Part shown: one piece after another, positions 28,587 through 36,855 of the stretch
Position numbering within the stretch: the stretch's first letter is position 1
Layout: every line of letters starts with the position of its first letter
NCBI GenBank assembly: GCA_019244165.1
Contig: JAFATA010000049.1
Location: 1 to 64,000 of the forward strand
Source of the DNA: Pseudonocardiales bacterium
Lineage (GTDB): Bacteria > Actinomycetota > Actinomycetes > Mycobacteriales > Pseudonocardiaceae
Reading direction: 5' to 3'
Length of the DNA stretch: 64,000 nt
Made by a program: the position numbers and the translations under genes
Notes under the pieces: generated by a model
Seen by the model: only the letters and a program-made list of their open reading frames with translations
Told to the model about the DNA's origin: nothing
The model's database searches: none

Positions 28587-28735
28587 GACCCTATCTTCAG
28601 GCCACCCGCTGGGGTATTTCTGCCTCCCAGCGCTCAGTTCTCGGGATGTGAAGTTGTCACATATGGGTAAACATGGTCGGGTTTCCTGGGGGTGCCCAGA
28701 CTATCGTGTGACGCAACGATGGGGGGTAGCAGGCC
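28587..28735. promoter_or_regulatory. Divergent control region between the hopanoid and PucR operons
   Basis: About 150 bases between hpnC (- strand) and the PucR gene (+ strand), less GC-rich around 28650-28680 (TGAAGTTGTCACATATGGGT). It should contain both promoters. The PucR-type regulator next door is the natural candidate to bind here. No operator repeat is obvious. Confidence 0.45.
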
Positions 28736-29938
28736 ATGGACACCGAGGAAGATCGCATACGGCTACCCGAGCTGGTCCCCGCGATTGTGGATCAGCTGCC
28801 GGCCATCCTGGCTGAGGTCCGTGAGCTGCTCACCGAGCGGCAACCGGACTATGCGGGATTCCTCGCCGAGAGCCTCGAGGAGATCGTCGGCGCCGCCGAG
28901 GGATTCATCACCCGGCTGGTTGCGCTGGCCGAGCAGGATCCCTCGGCGGCGGCTTCCCAGCTGGCCTCCGGGATGGAGCGTTCCCTGTTCGAGGAGATCG
29001 GGCGCATCCACTACCAGCAGCAACGGGATGTGACCCCGCTGCTGGCCGCCTACCGGACCGGCGCGGCGGTGGCCTGGCGTCACGTGGCCGGCACGGCCCT
29101 GGAGCTTGGCGTTCCCGCCGAGGCGCTAGCCGGGTTGGCCGCCGCCATATTCGCCGCCGTGGACCAACTGTCCTCAGCGTCGTGGCGGGGCTACGCCCAG
29201 GCCCAGCGGGCTGCTGGGCAGGCCCGCGAGCAGTTGCGCGACGAGTTGGCTGAACTGTTGCTGTCGGACCGCTGCGACACAGCGGCCCTGCGGGCGGCGG
29301 CACTGCGGGCCGAGTGGCCGCTTCCCCGGCAGGCCGCGGTCGTCCTGATCGCACCGGACCACGAGGTCGGGCGGGGGCTGCTGGAGCGGCTGGACGACTC
29401 CTGCCTGCGGCTGCGGCGCCCCCAGATGCTGGTGGCGATCGTGCCGGATCCCGAGGGTCCGGGAGCGCGCAAACGGCTGGCGAGCACGCTGCGCGGGGCC
29501 GGGGCCGTGGTGGGCGCCACCGTGCCCCTGGAGCGGCTGCCGGCCAGTGTGAGCCTCGCCGAGCACGCCGTACGCCTGAAACAGGCCAGCGTGCTGCCCG
29601 ACGACCCCCTGTTCGTCGACGAGCACCTCGATGCGATGGTGGTGCACCGGGATGAGGTACTGCTGGCTGCGTTGCGCCAGCAGTACCTGGCCCCGCTCGC
29701 GGCGTTGCCCGAGTCCACCCGCGAGCGGCTGCTGCGGACCCTGACGTCCTGGCTGATGCACATGGGCAACCGCCAGGCGGTGGCCGCCGAGCTGCACGTG
29801 CACCCGCAGACGGTGCGATACCGGCTGGTCCAGCTGCGGGAGCTGTTCGGGGCTGTCCTGGAAGACCCCACCGCCCGCGCCGCGCTGCTGCTGGCGCTGG
29901 CGTGGGGTCCGGCGATCACCGAATCCGACCCACGGTGA
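28736..29938 (+). CDS. PucR/CdaR-type transcriptional regulator
   Basis: 400 residues. The C-terminal helix-turn-helix of the PucR family is clear: LLRTLTSWLMHMGNRQAVAAELHVHPQTVRYRL (read at about residues 330-370, here only described). The N-terminal half is a helical sensor-like region (QLPAILAEVRELL, YQQQRDVTPLLAAYRTGAA), as in RsbR/PucR sensor proteins. ATG at 28736. It overlaps the downstream glycosyltransferase gene by four bases (GTGA) and is divergent from the hopanoid operon, so it may control both. Confidence 0.88.
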   Translation: MDTEEDRIRLPELVPAIVDQLPAILAEVRELLTERQPDYAGFLAESLEEIVGAAEGFITRLVALAEQDPSAAASQLASGMERSLFEEIGRIHYQQQRDVTPLLAAYRTGAAVAWRHVAGTALELGVPAEALAGLAAAIFAAVDQLSSASWRGYAQAQRAAGQAREQLRDELAELLLSDRCDTAALRAAALRAEWPLPRQAAVVLIAPDHEVGRGLLERLDDSCLRLRRPQMLVAIVPDPEGPGARKRLASTLRGAGAVVGATVPLERLPASVSLAEHAVRLKQASVLPDDPLFVDEHLDAMVVHRDEVLLAALRQQYLAPLAALPESTRERLLRTLTSWLMHMGNRQAVAAELHVHPQTVRYRLVQLRELFGAVLEDPTARAALLLALAWGPAITESDPR

Positions 29939-32493
29939 ACGCCACGCCAGTACCCCAGAGACTGCTGGTGGTCAGCGCCACCATCGGCGAGGGTCACAAC
30001 GCGACCGCGCGGGCGGTCGAGGAACGGGCCCGGCAGCTCTGGCCCGGTTGCACGATCCGCCGGGTGGACACCTTGGTGGAGATGGGCGCCTGGGTCGGCC
30101 CGGGGTTCCGCTGGATCTACCGGGTCAACGTGGACACCACCCCCTGGCTCTACGACTTCTTCTACCGCTCGCTGTGGCGTCACCGCTGGTTCGCCGCGTC
30201 CTCCTGCCGCGTGGTCGGGATGTGGAGCGGTCGCCGGTTGGCACCGATCATCACGGAGTACCGGCCGGACCTGGTGGTGTCGACCTACCCGCTGGGCACC
30301 GGGGGACTGGACTGGATCCGGCGCTGCGGCGGTCTCGACGTGCCGGTCGCGGCGATCATCTCGGATTTCGCGCCGCACCCCTTCTGGGTTTATCCCGAGA
30401 TCGACCTGCACTACGTGGCGAGCGAGCCGAGCCTGCAGGCGATGTACCGGGCTCAACCCGACGCGCGGGGAGCGGTCGGGGCGCCCCCCGTCGTCTCCGC
30501 GTTCCGCCCGGCCGATCCGGCCGACAAGATCGCAATCCGGCTGCGCCTGGGCCTGCCCGAGCAGGACCTGATCGTGCTGGTCTCCTGCGGTTCCCTCGGG
30601 TTCGGCTCGGTGGAGCGCGCGGTCGCAGCCGGGCTGGCCGCCGCTCCGGACGTCTGCGTCGTAGTGGCCTGCGGGCACAACACCGCACTGCGCGCCCGGT
30701 TGCTGGCCCGCGGCGAGCCAGCGGAGCGGCTGGTGGTGCTGGGCTGGTGCACCGAGATGCCGGCACTGACCGCGGCCGCCGACGTCGTGGTGACCAACGC
30801 CGGGGGCGCGACGGCGCTGGAGGCCCTGGCCTGTGGGCGGGCGGTGCTGATGTTCGAGCCGATCGCCGGGCACGGCAGCGCCAACGCCGCGCTGATGGCC
30901 CAAGCCGGGTTGGCAAGGCGCTGTGCTGGGCCGGCGGAGCTGGTCTCCGCCCTGCGCGCTCTGGCGGCGCAGCCCACCCTGCTCGCCCGCGCCGAGCGCA
31001 GCGCGCTGGCCCACATCGGTGCCCTCAACCTGGATGCCGAGATTGCCGCCCTCCCCGGGCTGCCGCGGCACCATGGCGCCCGCCCCCTGGCTGCGTCGGA
31101 CGCCTTCTTCGCCTACGCCACCACCCCCACGATTTCCCAACAGATCGGTGCTGTGCTGCTGCTGGTTGATCAGCAGCAGCACAGCACCCCGCCAGAACAG
31201 CTTGCCCGCCAGCTGGTAGTGCGCTTCACCGAGCGGGTGCCCGCCCTCCCGATGCTGCACCGCCGGCTGGAGCTGCGGCCGGGTCGGCGGCCACGCTGGC
31301 TGCTCGCCGACGACATCGACCCCGGCGCTCACCTGCGGGCCCGAACGGTCGGCACCGCCCACGGGATACCCGCCTCGGCGGCACTGCAAGAGTTCTTTAG
31401 CACGCCGGTGTCGCTGGAGGCGCCGCCGTGGCAACTGGAGGTGCTGCACGACACCGACACCGCGCGGACCATGCTGCTGGCGAAGATGCACCACAGCCTG
31501 GGCGACGGGCTGGCCATCACCGCCACCCTGCTCGGGCTGCTCTCCGACCAGGAGCAGCCGCAAACCCGCAACGCCACAGCGCCGTCACCCGTCGGGTACC
31601 GCCTGGCCGCAGACTGGCGAGCCCGGGCCAGCCACGCCGGCCAGGTGCTCCGGGGCCTGGTGAGCCTGGCCACCGCAGGTCCCGCACCGCCTGGCGGAGC
31701 ACCCGGCCCGAGCGCCCCCGCCCCACCAGACCACGCCCCACCAGATCACGCCATGGTGGAGCTGTCCGCGACTACGGTGCGGACCACCGCCCGGGAGTAC
31801 GGGGTGGGCACGACCGCGCTGCTGCTGGCCCTGCTCGGCGAGACGCTGCACCGCATCGACCCGGCCGGTACCGCGGTGGGTGACCGGCTGCGGGCGATGG
31901 TCCCCCGCACCACCCAGGCGCTGCGGCGGGCCAGCGGCGGTCACGACGGACAGACGCGTTATCAGGGCAGTTATCAGGGCAACCGCACGGCCGCACTCAC
32001 CCTGGACCTCCCAGTCGGGCCGATGCCGCTGGGCCGGCGGGCCGTCGCGGTGGCGGAGGAACTCAGCCGGCTGGAGCGGTCTGGTCAGCTCCTGGCCGCC
32101 GAGGCCGTCATGGCCGGGTTGGGCCGCCTGCCCGCCCCGCTGCACGCCGTGCTGGTCCGCGCGATCTACCGGCGGCGGTTCTTCAATCTCATCACATCGG
32201 TATTGCCAGGACCGCGAAAAGCGCATTATGTGTGGGGAGCTCACGTCGCCTCGGTGTTTCCGGTGCTGCCGCTCGCGGAAGGCGTCGGGCTGGCTGTCGG
32301 TTTTCTCAGTTGGGGAGACATGATCGGTGTCGGAGTGACCACAGATACCGGGCTGGTCGGCGGCGCCGACCAGTTCGCTGACGCGCTGCGTCGGACCTTC
32401 ACTGACCTGGTGAGCGGTACACCGGGTCTCCAGAAGGGGCAACCAGCGGCCCAGAGAAGGGCCCCGCGAAGGGCCCAGAGAACACAGGGGTGA
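29935..32493 (+). CDS. Glycosyltransferase (MGDG synthase-like) fused to a WS/DGAT acyltransferase
   Basis: 852 residues from the GTG at 29935. Residues 1-370 are a GT-B glycosyltransferase: SATIGEGHNATARAVEE at the start as in MGDG synthases, DLVVSTYPLGTG, VSCGSLGFGSVERAV, and the nucleotide-sugar site TNAGGATALEAL. From about residue 390 a wax-ester-synthase/diacylglycerol-acyltransferase domain follows, with the catalytic HHSLGDG near residue 520 (HHxxxDG). The two halves could glycosylate and acylate the same lipid. Two short in-frame duplications lie in the acyltransferase part (31722-31751 and 31959-31982). The C-terminus is Arg/Gln-rich. Substrates are not predictable; hopanoid or diacylglycerol glycolipids fit the neighbourhood. 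Confidence 0.85.
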   Translation: MNATPVPQRLLVVSATIGEGHNATARAVEERARQLWPGCTIRRVDTLVEMGAWVGPGFRWIYRVNVDTTPWLYDFFYRSLWRHRWFAASSCRVVGMWSGRRLAPIITEYRPDLVVSTYPLGTGGLDWIRRCGGLDVPVAAIISDFAPHPFWVYPEIDLHYVASEPSLQAMYRAQPDARGAVGAPPVVSAFRPADPADKIAIRLRLGLPEQDLIVLVSCGSLGFGSVERAVAAGLAAAPDVCVVVACGHNTALRARLLARGEPAERLVVLGWCTEMPALTAAADVVVTNAGGATALEALACGRAVLMFEPIAGHGSANAALMAQAGLARRCAGPAELVSALRALAAQPTLLARAERSALAHIGALNLDAEIAALPGLPRHHGARPLAASDAFFAYATTPTISQQIGAVLLLVDQQQHSTPPEQLARQLVVRFTERVPALPMLHRRLELRPGRRPRWLLADDIDPGAHLRARTVGTAHGIPASAALQEFFSTPVSLEAPPWQLEVLHDTDTARTMLLAKMHHSLGDGLAITATLLGLLSDQEQPQTRNATAPSPVGYRLAADWRARASHAGQVLRGLVSLATAGPAPPGGAPGPSAPAPPDHAPPDHAMVELSATTVRTTAREYGVGTTALLLALLGETLHRIDPAGTAVGDRLRAMVPRTTQALRRASGGHDGQTRYQGSYQGNRTAALTLDLPVGPMPLGRRAVAVAEELSRLERSGQLLAAEAVMAGLGRLPAPLHAVLVRAIYRRRFFNLITSVLPGPRKAHYVWGAHVASVFPVLPLAEGVGLAVGFLSWGDMIGVGVTTDTGLVGGADQFADALRRTFTDLVSGTPGLQKGQPAAQRRAPRRAQRTQG

Positions 32494-32496
32494 GGC

Positions 32497-33438
32497 GTGG
32501 CGAACTCGACGTCGACGACGCTCTTCGCTGCGGTGCCGGCCGCGGTGGGCGGGGCGGCGAGTTTCGGGCTGGCCAGTGCGGTCCAGCAGTACGCCACCCA
32601 GCAGGTGCCGAACACGGGCACGCTCAACCCGCGACTGCTGCTGGATCTGATCCGCCGACCGGTCTGGGTGCTGGGGGTGGGGGCCGTCGTCGTAGGCCTG
32701 AGTCTGCAGCTTACCGCCCTGGCGTTTGGCCCGCTGGTGCTGGTGCAGCCACTGCTGGTGAGCGGCGTGCTGTTTGGCGTGATGTTTTCGGCGCTGCTAG
32801 CCCATCGCAAGGTGGACCGGCTGGTAGTGCTCGGTTCGCTGGGGTGCGTGGCCGGTCTGTCCGCCTTCCTGGTGCTCGCTCGGCCCAGCGGCAGTGCCAA
32901 GCAACTGACGGATGACGGTTGGGCGCTGTGGTCGCTGGCCATCGCGCTGGGGGTGATCGTGGTCGGGTGTCTCACGGTGGCCGCCCGCTTCCCCGGGTCT
33001 GTTCGAGTGGCGGGGTTGGCGGCGGCTACCGGCGTGCTGTACGGCCTCACCGCAGGACTGATGAAAGTGGTCACCGAGGAGTTCCGGGCCGGCGGGCTCA
33101 CCGAGCCCTTTGGGCACCCGGTGCTGTACGTCGTCTGCGCGGTGGGCCCGATGGGGTTCCTGCTCAGTCAGAACACCTTCCAGCAGGGCACCCTCATCGC
33201 CCCGGCGCTGGCCATCATCACGATCGTGGATCCGCTGGTCGGCGTGGCGATCGGGGTGAGCTGGCTGGGGGAACGGGTGAACCACTCGGCTGCTGTGCTC
33301 GCCGGCCAGGTGATCGCGGCGGTGGTCCTGATCGGCAGTGTCACGCTGCTGGCGCAGCGCGGCACCCAACTACGCCACGATCGAGAAGAGACGACGCAGC
33401 CGAGCACTGGCTCCTCACCCCGGGCCGCCTGGGGATGA
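32497..33438 (+). CDS. DMT-family (EamA-like) membrane transporter
   Basis: 313 residues with about nine or ten hydrophobic helices, beginning AAVPAAVGGAASFGLASAVQQYA and ending in a charged cytoplasmic tail (QLRHDREETTQPSTG). Repeated helix pairs and PLLVSGVLFGVMFSALL / VDPLVGVAIGVSWLGERV are typical of drug/metabolite transporter relatives. GTG at 32497, four bases after the preceding stop. It might move a lipid or precursor made by its neighbours. Confidence 0.78.
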   Translation: MANSTSTTLFAAVPAAVGGAASFGLASAVQQYATQQVPNTGTLNPRLLLDLIRRPVWVLGVGAVVVGLSLQLTALAFGPLVLVQPLLVSGVLFGVMFSALLAHRKVDRLVVLGSLGCVAGLSAFLVLARPSGSAKQLTDDGWALWSLAIALGVIVVGCLTVAARFPGSVRVAGLAAATGVLYGLTAGLMKVVTEEFRAGGLTEPFGHPVLYVVCAVGPMGFLLSQNTFQQGTLIAPALAIITIVDPLVGVAIGVSWLGERVNHSAAVLAGQVIAAVVLIGSVTLLAQRGTQLRHDREETTQPSTGSSPRAAWG

Positions 33439-34169
33439 TCGCCGGATGGAAAGCCCTGGTCACCGGTGGCTCGTCGGGCATCGGTGCGGCCATCGCGGAG
33501 GGGCTCGCCGCAGCCGGCTGCCAGCTGACGGTGTTGGGCCGGGACCGCGAGCGGCTGGAGGCGCTGGCGCAGGCCACCGGGGCTTGTGCTCTGGTCGCCG
33601 ACCTGGCGAGCGCCGAGGGCCTGTCCCGGGCAGCTGATGCTGCGGCGGGGGTGGATTTGCTGGTGAACTCGGCGGGCCGGGGGTGGGCCGGGGATCTGGC
33701 GGCGATGGCTGAGCCGGATATCGACGCGCTGGTCGCGCTGAACCTGCTCGCCCCGCTGCGCCTGGCCCGCGCGGCGCTGCCCGGGATGCGGGAGCGGGGG
33801 CGCGGGCACCTGGTTTTCGTGTCCTCGATCGCGGTGGTGGGCGTCGGTGGCGAAGCGGTGTACGCCGCGACAAAGGCCGGGCTGCGGGCCTTCGCGGCCA
33901 GCGTCCGTCACGAGGTGGCGGGCGAAGGGATTGGCGTCACCACACTACTGCCCGGCGCGGTGCGCACCCCGTTCTTCGATCATCGCGGAGCTGTCTACGA
34001 CCGCCGGTTCCCCCGTCAGACCGACCCCGCCACAGTAGCATCGACCCTGCTTCAGGCCCTTCAGGTAGGCACTGCGGAGGTGTTCGTGCCCCGCTGGCTC
34101 ACCGTACCCGCCCGGCTGCAGGGCGCAGTCCCGGAGCTGTTCCACCGGTTGGCCGGGCGCTGGGGCTGA
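33435..34169 (+). CDS. Short-chain dehydrogenase/reductase
   Basis: 244 residues. NAD(P)-binding TGGSSGIGAAIAEGL, NSAGRGWAGD, catalytic SSIAVVG-x8-YAATK. ATG at 33435 overlaps the transporter stop (ATGA). Last gene of the PucR operon. Ends about 20 bases before the convergent membrane protein gene. Substrate unknown. Confidence 0.92.
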   Translation: MIAGWKALVTGGSSGIGAAIAEGLAAAGCQLTVLGRDRERLEALAQATGACALVADLASAEGLSRAADAAAGVDLLVNSAGRGWAGDLAAMAEPDIDALVALNLLAPLRLARAALPGMRERGRGHLVFVSSIAVVGVGGEAVYAATKAGLRAFAASVRHEVAGEGIGVTTLLPGAVRTPFFDHRGAVYDRRFPRQTDPATVASTLLQALQVGTAEVFVPRWLTVPARLQGAVPELFHRLAGRWG

Positions 34170-34188
34170 AGGTTTTTCTGGGCCGGGC

Positions 34189-34845
34189 TCACGAGGTACT
34201 CGCAACGCCGAACCGCAGCTTGATGCCCTCGCCGCGCAGTTCCCGGCGGAACCACAGCAGCGACACCACCGCAGCGGCTCCCAGCAGGGTGAACGATCCA
34301 GCGGTGGTCACCATGAGGAAGTTGCCAAGGGTGGCGCGGGCAAGCACCCACAGCGTCGCCGCTCCGTTGGTCAGGAACACCAGCGCCCACAGCAGCGACA
34401 CCCGCCGGAAGAAGCGCTGCACTCGAAGATTGCTGGTGAGAGCGGTGGGAAAGGCGCAGAAATCGTCAGCCAGCCGAGCGATCAGAGGCCGGCGCAGCCG
34501 CACAGTGGCCAGCAGCCCAAATGCGATCAGGAAGTTTTGCACCGTGGGCTGCAGGAAATACAGGAAGACGCTCCCGGTGGCGTACCCGATGACGGTGCGG
34601 ACCACGAGCAACACGGTGCTGAGCCACAGCACGGCAGGGATGGGCGAGCGGGTCACCACCCGGCGCGCCATCCCGGCGAACGCCCAGCCCAGGGCCGCAA
34701 GCAGCGCACCGGTGAGGTTGGTGTAGGTCAGCAGCAGGTAGAACAGGCACAAGGGGACCAGGATCGTCTCACACAGGTGCCGGAGGACCTGCCGCAGCTG
34801 ACCAGGCAGCGCCTGGAGATGGATGATCTGTGCTCGTGAGTGCAT
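34189..34845 (-). CDS. Conserved membrane protein (VC0807-like)
   Basis: About 218 residues with five or six hydrophobic helices (LVPLCLFYLLLTYTNLTGAL, SVFLYFLQPTVQNFLIAFGL, FLMVTTAGSFTLLGAAAVV). The layout resembles septation-protein-A-like/VC0807 membrane proteins. ATG at 34845 chosen (MHSRAQIIHL); an upstream start at 34872 is possible. No function can be assigned. Confidence 0.65.
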   Translation of the reverse strand: MHSRAQIIHLQALPGQLRQVLRHLCETILVPLCLFYLLLTYTNLTGALLAALGWAFAGMARRVVTRSPIPAVLWLSTVLLVVRTVIGYATGSVFLYFLQPTVQNFLIAFGLLATVRLRRPLIARLADDFCAFPTALTSNLRVQRFFRRVSLLWALVFLTNGAATLWVLARATLGNFLMVTTAGSFTLLGAAAVVSLLWFRRELRGEGIKLRFGVASTS

Positions 34846-34902
34846 CGCGGTGCAGGGTAGCCGGGTGCCCAAGTGGCTGCGAATCGGGTGTCCCGGGAGC
34901 GG

Positions 34903-36276
34903 TTAACCCTGGGCCATGTCCTTGAAGCGACTGTAGTGCAACTGGTGGGTGACGGTCACGGTCGCGGTCGGCCCGTTGCGGTGCTTGGCCAAGATCAGGT
35001 CGGCCTCCCCGGCCCGGGGGTCGTCCCGTTCCCAGGCATCCGGCCGGTGGATCAACATCACGAGATCCGCATCTTGCTCGAGACTGCCGGATTCACGAAG
35101 GTCGGCCAGCATCGGCTTCTTGTCAGTGCGCTGCTCTGGACCCCGGTTGAGCTGGGAAATCGTCACCACGGGGACTTCGAGCTCCTTGGCCAGCAACTTG
35201 AGATGCCGGGAGAACTCGCTGACCTCCTGCTGGCGGGACTCGAACTTCTTGCCTGAGGTCATCAGCTGCATGTAGTCCACCACGATCAGGCGCAAGTCGT
35301 GGCGCTGCTTGAGCCGGCGCGCTTTGGCCCGAATCTCCATCATCGTCATGTTCGGCGAGTCATCGATGAACAGCGGAGCCTCGCTGATCTCGCCCATCCG
35401 CCGCGCCAGCCGGGTCCAGTCGTCATCGCTCATCCGCCCGGATCGCATGTCCGACAGCCGGATCTGGGCCTCAGCGGAGAGCAGCCGCATCACGATCTCG
35501 GTGCGGCCCATCTCCAGCGAGAAAATCACACTCGTCATGCCGTGGGCGACTGAGCAGGACCGAGCAAGATCCAATCCCAGGGTGGACTTGCCGATCCCGG
35601 GACGTGCCGCAATGATCACCATCTGACCGGGATGCAGCCCGTTGGTCACCGCGTCGAGGTCGACGAAACCGGTCGGGACGCCAGCCGAAGCACCGCCCCG
35701 GGACGCGATCGCATCGATCTCGTCCATGGTGGGCTGCAGCAGTTCCTCCAGCGCGATGTAGTCCTCGCTCATCCGCCGCTCGGTGACGTCATAGACCGCG
35801 GCCTGGGCACGGTCCACCACCTCGTCCACGTCGGCGCCGTCGGCGCCGTGGTAGCCCAGCTGCACGATGCGGGTGCCGGCCTCCACCAGTCGTCGCAACA
35901 CCGCCTTGCCCGCGACGATCTCGGCGTAGTACCCGGCATTGGCCGCCGTCGGCACGATCGAGATGAGCGTGTGCAGGTAGGGCGCCCCTCCTACCCGGAG
36001 TAGCTCACCGCGGCGTTCCAACTCGGCGGAGACCGTGACCGGGTCAGCCGGCTCACCGCGCCCGTACAGATCGAGAATGCAGCTGAACAGGACCTGGTGG
36101 GCGGGCCGGTAGAAGTCCTCGATCCGCAACAGCTCCACCACGCTGGCGATGGCGTCCTTGGACAGCAGCATCCCGCCGAGCGCTGACTGCTCGGCGGTGA
36201 TGTCCTGCGGCGGCTGCCGATCGAAGACCGACCCACCGTCCTCACACCGCACCCCACGGTCATCGACGAGCGACAT
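34903..36276 (-). CDS. dnaB: Replicative DNA helicase DnaB
   Basis: 457 residues from the ATG at 36276, preceded by GGGAGGT; the open frame continues upstream but without homology. N-terminal domain with PPQDITAEQSALGGMLLSKD, then the RecA-like ATPase with Walker A ARPGIGKSTLGLDLARS and RLIVVDYMQLM, ending with HRNGPTATVTV. No intein is present, unlike several mycobacterial copies. Forms the end of the conserved rpsF-ssb-rpsR-rplI-dnaB block, here split by a + strand insertion. Confidence 0.97.
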   Translation of the reverse strand: MSLVDDRGVRCEDGGSVFDRQPPQDITAEQSALGGMLLSKDAIASVVELLRIEDFYRPAHQVLFSCILDLYGRGEPADPVTVSAELERRGELLRVGGAPYLHTLISIVPTAANAGYYAEIVAGKAVLRRLVEAGTRIVQLGYHGADGADVDEVVDRAQAAVYDVTERRMSEDYIALEELLQPTMDEIDAIASRGGASAGVPTGFVDLDAVTNGLHPGQMVIIAARPGIGKSTLGLDLARSCSVAHGMTSVIFSLEMGRTEIVMRLLSAEAQIRLSDMRSGRMSDDDWTRLARRMGEISEAPLFIDDSPNMTMMEIRAKARRLKQRHDLRLIVVDYMQLMTSGKKFESRQQEVSEFSRHLKLLAKELEVPVVTISQLNRGPEQRTDKKPMLADLRESGSLEQDADLVMLIHRPDAWERDDPRAGEADLILAKHRNGPTATVTVTHQLHYSRFKDMAQG

Positions 36277-36711
36277 CCCGGGTACCTCCCCTTCCCCGCC
36301 TGCCCAAGTCCAACACTGTCGAACATGAGTTCTACCCGAAGGCACCGACAGAATTCGCTCGGACGAGCTGAGCGCCCCGTTGCTCCCAGTGCCGAGCGAG
36401 GCTAGGGAGACCCGGCGCCGTGGGCAAAGCAGTCCTGAGGACAGCCTGGGGAGAGCGTGGGGATGCCCTCCGCACGCATTGCCCTCCCACCACGGGCACA
36501 GCACGGGAGCACTGGGGACAACCTGGGGAAACTTGGTCGGAATTTCGCCGTTCCTCCTGGTCAGCGCCCTGTGTATGGGTGTGGACAGAGGTTGTTTGCG
36601 CCCTAGGCGGCGTGTCGGCGCCCGGTGGGGCGCTCAGGCGTGTCGGTGCCGTCAGTGCCCCGGTAGGTTCAGCGGGCACGATGTCGGGTGCGGGAGTACC
36701 TACAGGAGATC
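36277..36711. other. Intergenic region between dnaB and the short-peptide gene
   Basis: About 435 bases holding divergent promoters for dnaB and the peptide-methyltransferase pair. It contains G-rich stretches such as GGGACAACCTGGGG (about 36515) and a purine-poor run near 36560-36600. No gene, RNA or long repeat was recognised. Small open frames here have no coding character. Confidence 0.4.
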
Positions 36712-36855
36712 ATGATGGGTAAGCGAGAAGACAAGACCGACGAGGACCGGCAGCACCCGCCGCACAAGGCGCAGGGCAGCGGCAGCCAGCAGCCGGGAGA
36801 TCCGGACAAGCCAGAGGGGCGGCACCACAAGCCGGACAAGCGGGAGGATAAGTGA
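36712..36855 (+). CDS. Short Asp/Lys/His-rich peptide, candidate imiditide-type RiPP precursor
   Basis: 47 residues: starts MMGKREDKTDEDRQHPPH, middle GSGSQQPGDPDKPEG, ends HHKPDKREDK. AGGAGA at 36703 serves the ATG at 36715 best; the ATG at 36712 is also possible. It overlaps the following methyltransferase by four bases (GTGA), so the two are translated together. It is very hydrophilic with many Asp and no hydrophobic core, as expected for a peptide whose Asp is turned into aspartimide. Short-peptide-plus-PIMT pairs without a ligase are known as imiditides. This assignment is inference; the peptide family is not recognised by sequence. Confidence 0.6.
   Translation: MMGKREDKTDEDRQHPPHKAQGSGSQQPGDPDKPEGRHHKPDKREDK

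Noticed and set aside
29191-31563. 790-codon open frame on the - strand across the PucR and glycosyltransferase genes
   Set aside because: Shadow frame rich in His/Gln/Gly; both + strand genes have full domain signatures.
34903-36276. Possible intein in dnaB
   Set aside because: The ATPase domain is continuous around the Walker A and other motifs; length is normal at 457 residues.
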